A stretch of 64,000 nt of DNA from Streptococcus suis (GCF_019794555.1 NZ_JAIMEP010000006.1:45658-109657), one strand, 5' to 3'; positions 36,447-45,620 are shown, counted from the stretch's first letter. Numbers and translations are program-made. Notes: a model not told the origin generated them from the sequence alone.

Positions 36447-36477
36447 TTTCAAGAAAATTATAGTTTTTCGGAAAGAT
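36447..36477. other. dif_SL chromosome dimer resolution site
   Basis: This 31-bp site reads on the minus strand ATCTTTCCGAAAAAC then TATAATTTTCTTGAAA. It has two imperfectly inverted arms (TTTCCGAAAA and TTTTCTTGAAA) around a short centre. It matches the dif_SL sequence of streptococci and lactococci as I recall it, and has the expected length and position directly upstream of xerS. It marks the replication terminus. Confidence 0.87.
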
Positions 36478-36562
36478 GTGTGCAGGGATATTCATCTCTA
36501 TAACAAAAACTTCTTGATAACTGGAAAAATTTTTTTCACACCCAAAATCCCAAAAATCTAGA

Positions 36563-37081
36563 TTATTTCTCGGCAAACTCACTGTACATTAGAATCTTCT
36601 TCGCAACCTCTTCTGGCTTCAAACTGTCTGTGTTTAACCTTTGCCCCGGAATATGACTTTCAAAAGCTTTTAAACAAACATCAAGATGTCTCTTGGCCCA
36701 GATGTTGTCTTCATTGACTCGATTATCTAAACGTTCCAAAATGGTTGTTTTGTCAGCTAACAAAATATACTTTTCCAGAGGAATTTTATCCTTTATCAAT
36801 TGCTGAATAATCTCCTGATAATAGTCTTTCTTATAGATTGTCACGGGAATAATAATCTTATCAGTTTTAACCGCTAAATCAAATACTATTTTATAAGTAC
36901 TCTGTCGCCAAACAGAATAATCTTGAAAATCTTCAGGACATACAGTCTGAGGTAATTTATGTTGCAAGAAATCACCTAGTAACTCGGAATCATAGAGATA
37001 TGAGTTTTCTATTCATTTGTGTAATATATTTGCTAAAGTATTCTTTCCGACACCGAATGGACCATTTAACCAAATAATCAT
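36563..37081 (-). pseudogene. TmrB-like P-loop protein, interrupted by a stop codon
   Basis: The reading frame from ATG 37081 (after AAAGGAATACTATA) encodes MIIWLNGPFGVGKNTL, a P-loop like that of the tunicamycin-resistance protein TmrB. TGA at codon 23 (37015-37013) then stops it, and the same frame continues unbroken for 149 codons to 36563 (e.g. QSTYKIVFDLAVKTDKIIIPVT). A single base change, for example CGA to TGA, would explain it. The Walker A end is also unusual: Asn follows the Lys (GKNT). The intact relative would be about 172 aa. Confidence 0.8.
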
Positions 37082-37107
37082 ATAGTATTCCTTTCTATTT
37101 TTACAAA

Positions 37108-37143
37108 AAAAAGTTTACACAAAATAAATTATGTAAACTTTTT
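37108..37143. terminator. Strong terminator hairpin
   Basis: Perfect 12-base arms AAAAAGTTTACA and TGTAAACTTTTT with a 12-base loop. It ends the satD/DUF3307 transcript. Confidence 0.85.
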
Positions 37144-37146
37144 GTT

Positions 37147-37887
37147 TTATAAAATCAATAAAACGTACAATACTAGGACGCTGATGATGCTAAATAGCGA
37201 ACCGATTAAATAGTATTCAGCAAAGGCTTGGCTTTTGGATATTTTATCATAGCGTGCGATGGATTTTGCAGTAAATACCAGCCCGATAGCTGTGTATTGG
37301 CCCAGAAGTAGAAAAATTCCCATTATGAGGCGCTCCAATTGACCAATCAAGGCTCCTGCACCTGTCACAGTCTGCTCTTCTTCTCCTTCCGCTACCTGAT
37401 ATTTGCTAAAGTAGAGTTTGAAAAGAATATTGACGGGCTTGCTGATCAGGAGGATAAAAAGGATTTGCAGGAGGAGATAATTTGGTTCAATCCAGAGTGA
37501 GTGTGAAGCGACATTGACACCTATAGTGTGATAAAGAATGATGATAGAGATGATATGTAGCAATTGATCAGCTAGGAATTCTCCAGTTTCCCAGGAGTCC
37601 TTTATCCAATGGTGTTTGTTAAGAAAATATTTGACATAGTCAATCGCAAGATGACTCAGCCAAACTTTAAAAAATAAATCTCCGTTTTGAATGGGGGTAA
37701 GTAAGGCTAGGATAAGAAGAGGGATAGCAACAATAAAAAGGTGCATGAAAAGAGCTTTCAAATGCAGTTTTTTAGCATCCGCCAGTGCTTGACTTTGGAA
37801 GGTGAAATCACTTAAAAAGTGGGCAATAAGCAAGGCGGTTAAAACTGGATGTTGAATAAGATAGCTAGAAATAACTGAAAATGACAT
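37147..37887 (-). CDS. DUF3307 membrane protein
   Basis: A 246-aa membrane protein with about six helices. The N-terminal segment LLIAHFLSDFTFQSQALADAKK is the DUF3307 hallmark. Another helix block is LSHLAIDYVKYFLNKH. It starts three bases after the satD stop, so it is co-transcribed with satD. This pairing of a DUF3307 protein with SatD recurs in Firmicutes, as I remember it. Its function is unknown. Confidence 0.8.
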   Translation of the reverse strand: MSFSVISSYLIQHPVLTALLIAHFLSDFTFQSQALADAKKLHLKALFMHLFIVAIPLLILALLTPIQNGDLFFKVWLSHLAIDYVKYFLNKHHWIKDSWETGEFLADQLLHIISIIILYHTIGVNVASHSLWIEPNYLLLQILFILLISKPVNILFKLYFSKYQVAEGEEEQTVTGAGALIGQLERLIMGIFLLLGQYTAIGLVFTAKSIARYDKISKSQAFAEYYLIGSLFSIISVLVLYVLLIL

Positions 37888-37890
37888 GCT

Positions 37891-38559
37891 TTATCTTTCT
37901 TTCTGACTGAGCTGGAGAATCAAATTCATGGCAGTTTGACGATTACGCAGGTAGAGTTTGATTCCGCTGGATTTCAAACGTTTGGTAAAGGCGCTTTGAC
38001 TGAGTTTCATTTTCTCAGCAATTGGCTTTTGTGTGAAATCTTCTTGATAGATTTTTCTGGAGATTAAGGTCTCAAACAGATCCGTTTGCGAACGATTCCA
38101 GGCAGCTTTGATGAAATCGCTAGAAGTTAGCAAGGGGTTAATCACACGATCGATTTGCTTGTATTCAGATGAAAATGCAATTTTGCTGGTGCCATAGTCA
38201 TGGTTATCATGAATGAAGTCAATAGCCTTGCGTGCTTCCCAATAAGCTGGACCATCTGCTCCAATACTTAGCTTGGGATCGATAGCTGTTAGAATCTCAC
38301 CCAAACCAATCCCAAATCTAATCTCCACCTCATCACGAAAGGCTAGTTGGATTTGGTCAATTATTAAAAAAATATAAGGGTTAGGCTTGCATAAAGCTTG
38401 AAATTCATCTCCCTTTGTAATGGTAAATGGCGATGCGAAGTCCTGAGCGAAGGAATGATTGATTCTATTCAGTTGCTGTTTTAGCCGCTCTTGAATACTA
38501 GAGCGGTTGGAAGTTTGTTTTGAATTGACGATATCTCCTATTATTGCGATATAATTCAT
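37891..38559 (-). CDS. satD: SatD-family protein with C-terminal helix-turn-helix
   Basis: SatD is named from the S. mutans secretion and acid tolerance genes downstream of ffh. The start at 38559 (222 aa) follows GGAGGACAAGTT. The N-terminal part is MNYIAIIGDIVNSKQTSNRS with GDEFQALC. The C-terminal part, QKPIAEKMKLSQSAFTKRLKSSGI, reads as a helix-turn-helix, so SatD may bind DNA. Two related palindromes (38585-38602, 38641-38658) lie at its promoter and are candidate operators. The longer frame from 38631 would run through the promoter and is rejected. Confidence 0.82.
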   Translation of the reverse strand: MNYIAIIGDIVNSKQTSNRSSIQERLKQQLNRINHSFAQDFASPFTITKGDEFQALCKPNPYIFLIIDQIQLAFRDEVEIRFGIGLGEILTAIDPKLSIGADGPAYWEARKAIDFIHDNHDYGTSKIAFSSEYKQIDRVINPLLTSSDFIKAAWNRSQTDLFETLISRKIYQEDFTQKPIAEKMKLSQSAFTKRLKSSGIKLYLRNRQTAMNLILQLSQKER

Positions 38560-38584
38560 AACTTGTCCTCCGATTTCTGTTGTA

Positions 38585-38658
38585 TTTCCATTATAACGGA
38601 CAATATAGGAGTTGTCCACTAAAAAGGACATTTTTGAATATTTCCGTTATAACGGAAA
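38585..38658 (-). promoter_or_regulatory. satD promoter with two related palindromes
   Basis: On the minus strand TGGACA (38618-38613), 17 bases, TATAAT (38595-38590). The perfect 18-base palindrome TTTCCGTTATAACGGAAA is at 38641-38658. An imperfect copy (38585-38602) covers the -10. The centres are 56 bases apart. TGTCC/GGACA inverted repeats lie between. Confidence 0.65.
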
Positions 38659-38738
38659 GTGTCGGGGTTCAAAAATCATTTTTCTGCTTTGCAACTTCTA
38701 TTTTATATTGCTGTATATTACTTCTTCGAATAAAAAGT

Positions 38739-38769
38739 AAAAAAGAAGAGATTATTTTCTCTTCTTTTT
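38739..38769 (-). terminator. ffh terminator overlapping its last codons
   Basis: AAAAAGAAGAG and CTCTTCTTTTT enclose eight bases. The right arm encodes the Lys/Arg tail of Ffh. Confidence 0.8.
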
Positions 38770-40326
38770 AGCTTTTTTAATTTTATTTGCTTGACGTTTC
38801 ATGGCCTGTTTCATGGTAAATTCACCAATTTTGCCTTTCAAACCACCGCCAAACATTTGAGACATATCTGGCATTCCTGCGCCACCCATTAATTGGCTCA
38901 TGTCTGGCATACCAGCTCCGCCCATCATATCTTCAAGAGCAGACATATCCATACCATTCATGTTTGGCATGTTTTTAGGGAGATTATTTGGATTGATTCC
39001 CATTTGTTTCATCATTTTGTTCATATCACCAGACATAACTCCCTGCATCATTGACTTAGCCTGGTTGAAATCTTTGATGAATTTATTGACTTCGACAAAG
39101 CTATTTCCTGATCCAGCAGCGATACGACGACGGCGACTAGGAGTCAATAAATCTGGATTTTCACGCTCTTCTGGCGTCATTGATGACACAATCGCACGTT
39201 TACGGGCAATTTGTTTTTCATCAACTTTTAGATTGGAAAGAGCGGGATTTCCAGCCATACCTGGAATCATCTTGAGAAGGTCTTCCATCGGGCCCATATT
39301 TTGAACTTGATCTAATTGGTCAATGAAGTCATTGAAATCAAAGGTGTTTTCACGCATTTTTTCAGCGAGTTCTAATGATTTCTTCTCATCATATTCCTTG
39401 CTCGCCTTCTCAATCAAGGTCAGCATGTCACCCATACCAAGAATACGCGAAGACATACGATCTGGGTGGAAGGTTTCGATATCGGTGATTTTTTCACCTG
39501 TACCTGTGAATTTGATTGGCTGACCTGTGATGTGACGAACAGACAGGGCTGCACCACCACGAGTATCACCATCAATCTTGGTCAAAATCACACCGGTGAT
39601 GGACAATTGATCATTGAACTCACGTGCAACATTAGCAGCTTCCTGACCAATCATGGCATCAACTACCAAGAGAATTTCATTTGGTTGAGCAAACTCCTTG
39701 ATTTCTCTTAACTCGGCCATAAGGGCTTGGTCAATTTGCAAACGACCAGCCGTATCAATCAAGACATAGTCATTGTGATTGACTTTGGCTTGTTCTAAAC
39801 CTTGACGGACAATCTCAAGAGCTGGAACTTGATTGCCCAACTCGAACACAGGTACATCAATCTGTTGTCCAAGTGTCTTCAACTGGTCTATAGCAGCGGG
39901 ACGATAAATATCGGCAGCAATCAAGAGTGGACGAGCATTTTCTTCCTGCTTGAGTTTATTAGCCAACTTCCCTGTGAAAGTTGTTTTACCAGCCCCTTGC
40001 AAACCAGCCATCATAATGATAGTTGGAATTTTCGGAGACTTAATGAGTTCGGAAGTTTCAGAACCCAATACAGTTGTTAACTCTTCATCAACGATTTTGA
40101 TGATTTGTTGAGCAGGATTCAAGGTTTCAATCACTTCATGCCCAATAGCACGTTCGCGTACTTTCTTGATAAAGTCTTTTACAACTGGCAAGGCCACGTC
40201 AGCCTCAAGCAAGGCCAAACGAATTTCCTTGGTCGCTTCCTGAATATCACTCTCAGAAATTTTTCCTTTACGACGCAGATTTTTAAAGACATTCTGTAAA
40301 CGTTCTGTTAAGCTCTCAAAAGCCAT
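38752..40326 (-). CDS. ffh: Signal recognition particle protein
   Basis: Ffh (SRP54) binds 4.5S RNA and signal sequences and, with FtsY, targets membrane proteins. The 524-aa protein has the N domain, then the G domain with GLQGAGKTT, DTAGRLQ, TKIDGDTRGG. The methionine-rich M domain has RRRRIAAGSG for RNA binding. Near the end the unit GGAGMPDMSQ is repeated twice in tandem. The start is 12 bases after the ylxM stop. Order ylxM-ffh is the standard Firmicute arrangement. Confidence 0.97.
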   Translation of the reverse strand: MAFESLTERLQNVFKNLRRKGKISESDIQEATKEIRLALLEADVALPVVKDFIKKVRERAIGHEVIETLNPAQQIIKIVDEELTTVLGSETSELIKSPKIPTIIMMAGLQGAGKTTFTGKLANKLKQEENARPLLIAADIYRPAAIDQLKTLGQQIDVPVFELGNQVPALEIVRQGLEQAKVNHNDYVLIDTAGRLQIDQALMAELREIKEFAQPNEILLVVDAMIGQEAANVAREFNDQLSITGVILTKIDGDTRGGAALSVRHITGQPIKFTGTGEKITDIETFHPDRMSSRILGMGDMLTLIEKASKEYDEKKSLELAEKMRENTFDFNDFIDQLDQVQNMGPMEDLLKMIPGMAGNPALSNLKVDEKQIARKRAIVSSMTPEERENPDLLTPSRRRRIAAGSGNSFVEVNKFIKDFNQAKSMMQGVMSGDMNKMMKQMGINPNNLPKNMPNMNGMDMSALEDMMGGAGMPDMSQLMGGAGMPDMSQMFGGGLKGKIGEFTMKQAMKRQANKIKKAKKKRK

Positions 40327-40338
40327 ATACTTCTCCTC

Positions 40339-40671
40339 TTAATCTCTATTATCGATACTAGTTAGAATAGCGATTTTCTCCTCTAAGTAACTATCACCCG
40401 GATACCTAGAAAGAATTTCATCAAAAATTTGACTACGCACTACATAATCAGAGTACATATGTAGTTTCATCTCGTAGTCTTCCAGCAATTTTTCTGTTCT
40501 TTTAATGTTATCATACACCGCTTGACGACTGACATTGAATTCCTCAGCAATTTCTGCCAGACTATAATCATCTGCATAATACAGCTCAATATAGTTCATT
40601 TGCTTATCCGTCAGCAAGGCTGCGTAGAATTCAAATAAAGCATTCATTCGGTTGGTTTTTTCAATTTCCAT
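40339..40671 (-). CDS. ylxM: YlxM, helix-turn-helix regulator of SRP
   Basis: A 110-aa protein with a sigma-factor region-4-like helix-turn-helix: [37 protein letters not shown]. In streptococci YlxM modulates Ffh interactions with RNA. It is immediately upstream of ffh and co-transcribed with it. Length is as in the family. Confidence 0.92.
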   Translation of the reverse strand: MEIEKTNRMNALFEFYAALLTDKQMNYIELYYADDYSLAEIAEEFNVSRQAVYDNIKRTEKLLEDYEMKLHMYSDYVVRSQIFDEILSRYPGDSYLEEKIAILTSIDNRD

Positions 40672-40709
40672 AAACTTTATTATATCAAAATTTTTATCTT
40701 TTATAAATA

Positions 40710-40749
40710 AGAAAATCCGTCATCTATTGAAAGAACAAGCGGATTTTCT
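40710..40749 (-). terminator. Hairpin after the GntR gene
   Basis: Perfect ten-base arms AGAAAATCCG and CGGATTTTCT. The T-run is interrupted, so efficiency is uncertain. Confidence 0.5.
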
Positions 40750-40775
40750 AAATATATTACATAATTTAATGTATG

Positions 40776-41474
40776 TTAATTATTTTCTAAATAAAACTCA
40801 AAGCGCTCGCCCACGTACTGGCTATTAACAAATTCAAATGCTTGACCATCTTCCAAATAGGAAACTTGTTTTAAAGCAAGTATAGCCTGATTCTTAGTAA
40901 TTTCTAAGTACTGAGCAACTTTTTCATTCGCCAAACGAGCAAAGATTGTTTGCTTACTTGTTCCAATACGATAACCATTATCTACTAGTGTTTTGAAAAA
41001 ATGATTGGTTACTTCCTCTTTTGGAACATTTTTAATCAAACGCTCCGGAATGCTGGCTACTTCATAAACAACCGGTACATTGTCAGCATAGCGAACCCGT
41101 TCCATTCGAATGATTGATTCCCCTCGAGACAAACCAAGCTCTTCAATTTCTTTTTCGTTTGGTTTTGTGCGAGTGTATGACAAGAGCTTGCTCGTAGGTG
41201 TTTTTCCTTGAAGCAGTACCAATTCAGTAAAGGAAGTCGTTCCCCGCATCTTCTCTTGCACTCGAGTGCTGGCTACATAGGTGCCAGAACCCACTTTTCG
41301 TTGCAAGACTCCCTCTTCTACTAATAGCGTAATACCTTGCCGTAAGGTCATGCGAGATACTCCAAATTCTTCTGATAAATCTCTTTCACTCGGCAAGCGC
41401 TGACCGATGGTCCAAATCCCCTGGTCAATTTGTTCTTTTATCTTATCATGAATCGTAATATATGCTGCTTTCAT
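40776..41474 (-). CDS. GntR-family regulator with UTRA domain
   Basis: A 232-aa HutC-subfamily regulator: an N-terminal winged helix (AAYITIHDKIKEQIDQGIWTIGQRLPSERDLSEEFGVSRMTLRQGI) and a C-terminal UTRA ligand domain (SRGESIIRMERVRYADNVPVVYE). The start at 41474 has AAAAAGG upstream. The frame from 41594 adds 40 residues without resemblance. It is divergent from guaA. The effector is unknown. Relatives of this type often sense amino sugars or sugar phosphates. Confidence 0.85.
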   Translation of the reverse strand: MKAAYITIHDKIKEQIDQGIWTIGQRLPSERDLSEEFGVSRMTLRQGITLLVEEGVLQRKVGSGTYVASTRVQEKMRGTTSFTELVLLQGKTPTSKLLSYTRTKPNEKEIEELGLSRGESIIRMERVRYADNVPVVYEVASIPERLIKNVPKEEVTNHFFKTLVDNGYRIGTSKQTIFARLANEKVAQYLEITKNQAILALKQVSYLEDGQAFEFVNSQYVGERFEFYLENN

Positions 41475-41610
41475 CTCGACCAACCTTTTTCTTTCTAGTG
41501 TACCAAAAATATTCTTATTTGACAAAAATAGACCGATTTTTATGAGGAAATTTGATACCGCAAACAATAAGAAAGCTTTTCCTAAAATAAGCAATGTAAA
41601 AAATAGAAAA

Positions 41611-41703
41611 ATACGAACACTTTGATTTTATAAATTACTCATAGTTTGCAAAACAGATATTTATGAAATATAGTTTGGAAAATGTTCGCTTTTATGATAA
41701 AAT
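41611..41703 (+). promoter_or_regulatory. guaA promoter region with two PurR-like boxes
   Basis: TTGGAA (41675-41680), 17 bases, TAAAAT (41698-41703) extended by TGA. ATACGAACAC (41611-41620) and, on the opposite strand, AGCGAACATT (41681-41690) each resemble the PurR box core CGAACA in A/T-rich flanks. Both differ from the consensus by a base or more. Confidence 0.45.
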
Positions 41704-41746
41704 ATGTACTAGTATTTGAATTTATTTCAAAACGAAAGGGTAAAAC

Positions 41747-43297
41747 ATGACAAAACAAGATGTCCAAAAAATCATTGTACTGGATTATGGTAGCCAGTAC
41801 AATCAGCTCATTTCGCGTCGTATTCGTGAATTTGGTGTCTTTTCAGAATTGAAAAATCACAGAATAACTGCCGATGCAGTTCGCGCCATCAATCCAATTG
41901 GTATTGTACTTTCAGGTGGTCCTAACTCTGTCTACGCAGAGAATGCTTTCGATATTGACCCAGAAATATTTGAATTGGGTATTCCAATCTTGGGTATTTG
42001 TTACGGAATGCAACTCATCACTCACAAGCTAGGTGGTAAGGTTGTGCCTGCTGGTGAAGCTGGAAATCGTGAATATGGTCAATCTAACCTACAATTGAAA
42101 ACTGAGTCAGCTTTGTTTGCGAATACACCAGAAGAGCAACTAGTGCTTATGAGCCACGGTGATGCTGTCACAGAAATCCCAGCAGATTTCCATCTTGTTG
42201 GTCTTTCATCTGACTGTCCTTATGCCGCAATTGAAAACACAGAACGCCGTATCTACGGTATCCAATTCCACCCAGAAGTTCGTCATTCTATTTATGGCAA
42301 TGACATTTTGAAAAACTTCGCATTTGGCATCTGTGGTGCACGTGGCGATTGGACGATGGAAAACTTCATAGAAACTGAAATCGAAAAAATTCGTCAAACA
42401 GTTGGCAATAAAAAAGTCTTACTCGGTCTCTCTGGTGGTGTTGACTCATCTGTCGTTGGTGTTCTTCTTCAACGTGCGATCGGTGATCAATTGACTTGTA
42501 TCTTTGTTGACCACGGTCTTCTTCGTAAAAATGAAGGTGATCAAGTCATGGAGATGCTAGGCGGTAAATTTGGACTGAATATTATTCGTGTTGATGCGGC
42601 TAAACGCTTCTTAGATTTGCTAGCTGGTGTATCTGATCCAGAGAAAAAACGTAAAATTATCGGTAATGAATTTGTTTACGTATTTGACGATGAGGCGAGC
42701 AAGTTAACAGATGTTGAATTCTTGGCTCAAGGAACACTTTATACAGATATCATTGAGTCTGGTACAGATACAGCTGAAACCATCAAATCTCACCATAATG
42801 TTGGTGGTTTGCCTGAAGATATGCAATTCAAACTAATCGAACCACTCAATACATTATTTAAAGATGAAGTTCGTGCCCTAGGTACTGCTCTCGGCATGCC
42901 TGACGAAGTTGTGTGGCGCCAGCCATTCCCTGGTCCAGGTCTTGCTATCCGCGTTATGGGTGAAATTACAGAAGAAAAACTCCAAACGGTTCGTGATTCA
43001 GATGCTATTTTGCGCGAAGAGATTGCCAAAGCTGGTCTAGACCGCGATGTTTGGCAGTATTTCACCGTCAATACTGGCGTACGCTCAGTGGGTGTTATGG
43101 GAGACGGTCGTACTTACGACTATACAATTGCTATTCGCGCTATCACTTCTGTCGATGGAATGACGGCTGACTTCGCCAAACTTCCTTGGGAAGTTCTTCA
43201 GAAAATCTCTGTCCGCATCGTAAATGAAGTAGCTCACGTCAACCGCATTGTCTACGATATCACAAGTAAACCACCAGCAACAGTTGAGTGGGAGTAA
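41747..43297 (+). CDS. guaA: GMP synthase (glutamine-hydrolysing)
   Basis: It aminates XMP to GMP. The 516-aa protein starts with a class I glutaminase domain ([12 protein letters not shown], nucleophile Cys in GICYGMQL, His-Glu in FHPEV). The ATP-pyrophosphatase P-loop [12 protein letters not shown] follows, and the C-terminal dimerisation domain ends KPPATVEWE. The gene is divergent from the GntR gene and stands alone. Its terminator is part of a repeated sequence. Confidence 0.97.
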   Translation: MTKQDVQKIIVLDYGSQYNQLISRRIREFGVFSELKNHRITADAVRAINPIGIVLSGGPNSVYAENAFDIDPEIFELGIPILGICYGMQLITHKLGGKVVPAGEAGNREYGQSNLQLKTESALFANTPEEQLVLMSHGDAVTEIPADFHLVGLSSDCPYAAIENTERRIYGIQFHPEVRHSIYGNDILKNFAFGICGARGDWTMENFIETEIEKIRQTVGNKKVLLGLSGGVDSSVVGVLLQRAIGDQLTCIFVDHGLLRKNEGDQVMEMLGGKFGLNIIRVDAAKRFLDLLAGVSDPEKKRKIIGNEFVYVFDDEASKLTDVEFLAQGTLYTDIIESGTDTAETIKSHHNVGGLPEDMQFKLIEPLNTLFKDEVRALGTALGMPDEVVWRQPFPGPGLAIRVMGEITEEKLQTVRDSDAILREEIAKAGLDRDVWQYFTVNTGVRSVGVMGDGRTYDYTIAIRAITSVDGMTADFAKLPWEVLQKISVRIVNEVAHVNRIVYDITSKPPATVEWE

Positions 43298-43376
43298 AAC
43301 AGTCTGGGGATAGACTGTTTTACCCGACGCCTAAAAACAAGAAAGTGTCGCAAGTCTGGGGATAGACTGTTTTACC
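43297..43376 (+). repeat. guaA terminator and a second copy of it
   Basis: AAACAGTCT and AGACTGTTT form the guaA terminator (43298-43321). The 24 bases 43301-43324 recur exactly at 43353-43376. A related sequence in the opposite orientation is inside the repeat at 17819-17836. Confidence 0.75.
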
Positions 43377-43547
43377 GGCGCCTAGCCTCATAACAAAGTA
43401 GCGTCAAGAGTTCGTGAGAGGCTTGATTTACCTTCAAAATAGCGATTCTACAGCAGTTTAGCAGGAACAAACTAGTCTAAAAAGGGTGAATCTTCGTTTG
43501 ATTCCCCCCTAAATCCCCCCGAAAAAAGAATTAGCCAGAAAAAATTT
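43377..43547. repeat. Repeat-like intergenic segment after guaA
   Basis: It contains AAGAGTTCGTGAGAGG (43407-43422) and CTAGTCTAAAAAGGG (43472-43486), partial matches to the mosaic repeats at 17749 and 29205. The remainder is unrecognised. It ends in the terminator hairpin that begins at 43523. Confidence 0.45.
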
Positions 43548-43563
43548 CTAGCTAATTCTTTTT
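43523..43563. terminator. Terminator of the HdiR/UmuC operon
   Basis: Thirteen-base arms AAAAAGAATTAGC and GCTAATTCTTTTT. It overlaps the stop of the last operon gene. Confidence 0.85.
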
Positions 43564-43856
43564 GTTTCTATCGAGAATTTCATTTCATGATATTCATAAA
43601 TCCTGATTCGTTTGTTTTCGTTAGTTGTTCTTACTTTAAAAATAAAATAGTGGTCATGACCATCAGTTGACTTACTTTTGTGCAATCGAAAGTAATTTTT
43701 TTGTTTCATCGCCATAGTTAGCAATATATCATCAATTAAAAATGTAAGAGGGTCAACACCTTTATAGTACCTGTTAAAATCCTTCTCAAATTGAAGATAT
43801 GAATCAGAAAAATAATCGAATTGAATCATGTCTTCATAGATAGCTTTTCTATTCAT
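43548..43856 (-). CDS. Small protein of the UmuC cassette, unknown function
   Basis: A 102-aa soluble protein (MNRKAIYEDMIQFDYFSDSYLQFEKDF at the start, strand-rich and basic at the end). I do not recognise a named family with confidence. It overlaps the preceding YolD-like gene by eight bases and is the last gene of the HdiR-UmuC operon, so a part in SOS-linked mutagenesis is plausible from position only. Confidence 0.65.
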   Translation of the reverse strand: MNRKAIYEDMIQFDYFSDSYLQFEKDFNRYYKGVDPLTFLIDDILLTMAMKQKNYFRLHKSKSTDGHDHYFIFKVRTTNENKRIRIYEYHEMKFSIETKRIS

Positions 43857-44208
43857 CTAATACCTCCACTAAACTAATTTCAATTATTTCAGTAATTTGA
43901 ATCAATTCATACTTTTGTATTGTTTTTATGGTAATTTCTTTTACACTTAGTTCGGTTATTTTGCCTTGATACGCTTCCCTTTTACCATTACGTACTACAA
44001 TGAACATTCCCTGTGATTGCGAAGAGTATAATTGAGTAATGTAAGTTAGTATCTCAATTTTTGATAGCTTAGATGACATATCTATTCTATTCTTATCATC
44101 CATCAATGAGCTGGTATGTTCAGATAGAAAGAATCCCATCCATTTCTGCATACCTCGGTCTTGATAATCTCTTGCCGATTGGTACGGCAAATAACTTCTA
44201 TCAATCAT
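43849..44208 (-). CDS. YolD-like protein
   Basis: A 119-aa protein resembling the YolD family, which accompanies Y-family polymerases in Firmicutes and mobile elements. It starts MIDRSYLPYQSARDYQDRGMQKWMGFFLSEHTSSL and ends with a small barrel-like strand region. Its start overlaps the umuC stop by four bases. By analogy it may regulate or partner the polymerase. Confidence 0.75.
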   Translation of the reverse strand: MIDRSYLPYQSARDYQDRGMQKWMGFFLSEHTSSLMDDKNRIDMSSKLSKIEILTYITQLYSSQSQGMFIVVRNGKREAYQGKITELSVKEITIKTIQKYELIQITEIIEISLVEVLDE

Positions 44209-45620
44209 TTCAAACCGTCTAAATCGCCAGCAGAATGTCCACCAATCAATTTACTTCTTGCAATACTACGCGATGCATTCGTAAGTACGTTAGCTTTTTG
44301 GAGCATTGTAAATCCAAATTGATTACGTATCGAATCTATTGCGGTTTGTAATCTCTCTTTCTTTAGTAATTCTTCAGGGTCATCAAATAAATTCAGGATT
44401 GTCAGATTTTCATCAACGAACGAAGAGTAGGATACAGCTATACTTCTAACAGCTCCACCGTTGTATTTTTTCCTAAATAGAGAAATTACATACTTTTGTA
44501 AATCCTCAGTTAGATTAGTAGGTTCTATTTTCATTTGTCCTCTAAATGATGTTTTCTCTTCAAACCACGAATATCCAATGCCAATATAGACTGTTGTTGT
44601 TTTTTTATGAATACCTCGCAAGCGAATAGCAACCTGTTCAGCCATCTCTTTTAAAACAAGTTCTATCTCATACTGCTTAAAATAGTCTCTCGGAAGAACT
44701 TGAGAGTTTCCTAATCCCTTAGACTTTGGTTTATAGGGTACATGAACATTGCTTTCATCAACTCCATTTGCGTGATACCACAATTGCACACCGTATACAC
44801 CAAATTCTTTCTTTAATAAATCTGGACTGTAAGTCGCCAATTCTTTAATGGTATAGATCCCAAGTTTTTCTAGTCTTTTTTCAATTGCAGCACCAATTCC
44901 CCAAAAGTCCGTTAATCTTGAAATCCCCCACACTTTTGTAGTTACGTCTTCATAGGACCAGTTAGCTCTCATGTTATGTGTTTTCTTAGCCTCATTATCT
45001 AATGCTAATTTTGCAAGTAAGGGATTGGCATTAGACATACCAATGGTAGAATAAACACCTGTCTTACGATAGATATCCCTTTGAATTCTCGCACTAAGCA
45101 TATCTAATTTATCTTTTCGACTAAGTGATTGACTGGAAATGAAATAGTTTAAAGAAGATGTCAAGTCAATGAACCCTTCATCAATTGAGTAGGGCATGAT
45201 ATCTTCGATACTCCCGTATTGCTGAAAAATATGCTGGATTTCAATATTTTTTTCAATATATAAATCCATACGAGGCGGAACAATAACTGTCGCACGCGCC
45301 CATTCCTCAATGAATCGAATATAAGCAGGGTCTGTCGATAGACCTTTCCTTTTTGCGTTATAGTAAGAAAATTTTCTTGTATGTATATCAAAAGGTAAAT
45401 CGTAGGCTCTTCCTACATTTGACTTGCCAAATACTTCTTTGAACAGGGGTGATGAAGCAAGGATCAAGCCATTCGAGTTGTCTGCCCTACTCATCACACA
45501 TAGCGAAGTTTTTAAAGGATGCAATCCACGGCTGGCACATTCAACACTTGCATAGAAAGATTTCATATCAACAAAGGCAATATCGCTTTTTGGTTCTCTC
45601 TTGTAATCAATCATACTCAT
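44205..45620 (-). CDS. UmuC-like Y-family DNA polymerase
   Basis: An error-prone translesion polymerase of 471 aa. Active-site acids are in FVDMKSFYASVEC and YSIDEGFIDLT. The helix-hairpin-helix region is LTDFWGIGAAIEKRLEKLGIYTI. The little-finger region and C terminus (SRSIARSKLIGGHSAGDLDGL) follow. Of several adjacent start codons ATG 45620 is taken, and none has a strong ribosome site. It follows the hdiR-like repressor gene by 33 bases, so damage-induced repressor cleavage probably controls it. Confidence 0.88.
   Translation of the reverse strand: MSMIDYKREPKSDIAFVDMKSFYASVECASRGLHPLKTSLCVMSRADNSNGLILASSPLFKEVFGKSNVGRAYDLPFDIHTRKFSYYNAKRKGLSTDPAYIRFIEEWARATVIVPPRMDLYIEKNIEIQHIFQQYGSIEDIMPYSIDEGFIDLTSSLNYFISSQSLSRKDKLDMLSARIQRDIYRKTGVYSTIGMSNANPLLAKLALDNEAKKTHNMRANWSYEDVTTKVWGISRLTDFWGIGAAIEKRLEKLGIYTIKELATYSPDLLKKEFGVYGVQLWYHANGVDESNVHVPYKPKSKGLGNSQVLPRDYFKQYEIELVLKEMAEQVAIRLRGIHKKTTTVYIGIGYSWFEEKTSFRGQMKIEPTNLTEDLQKYVISLFRKKYNGGAVRSIAVSYSSFVDENLTILNLFDDPEELLKKERLQTAIDSIRNQFGFTMLQKANVLTNASRSIARSKLIGGHSAGDLDGLK

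Noticed and set aside
38850..38940. Short tandem DNA repeat in the 3' part of ffh
   Set aside because: It encodes the duplicated GGAGMPDMSQ segment of the methionine-rich M domain and keeps frame, so it is part of the gene.
43301..43376. Two exact 24-bp repeats with a 28-bp spacer, like a minimal CRISPR
   Set aside because: Only two copies, the repeat is a terminator hairpin, and there is no cas gene in the window.
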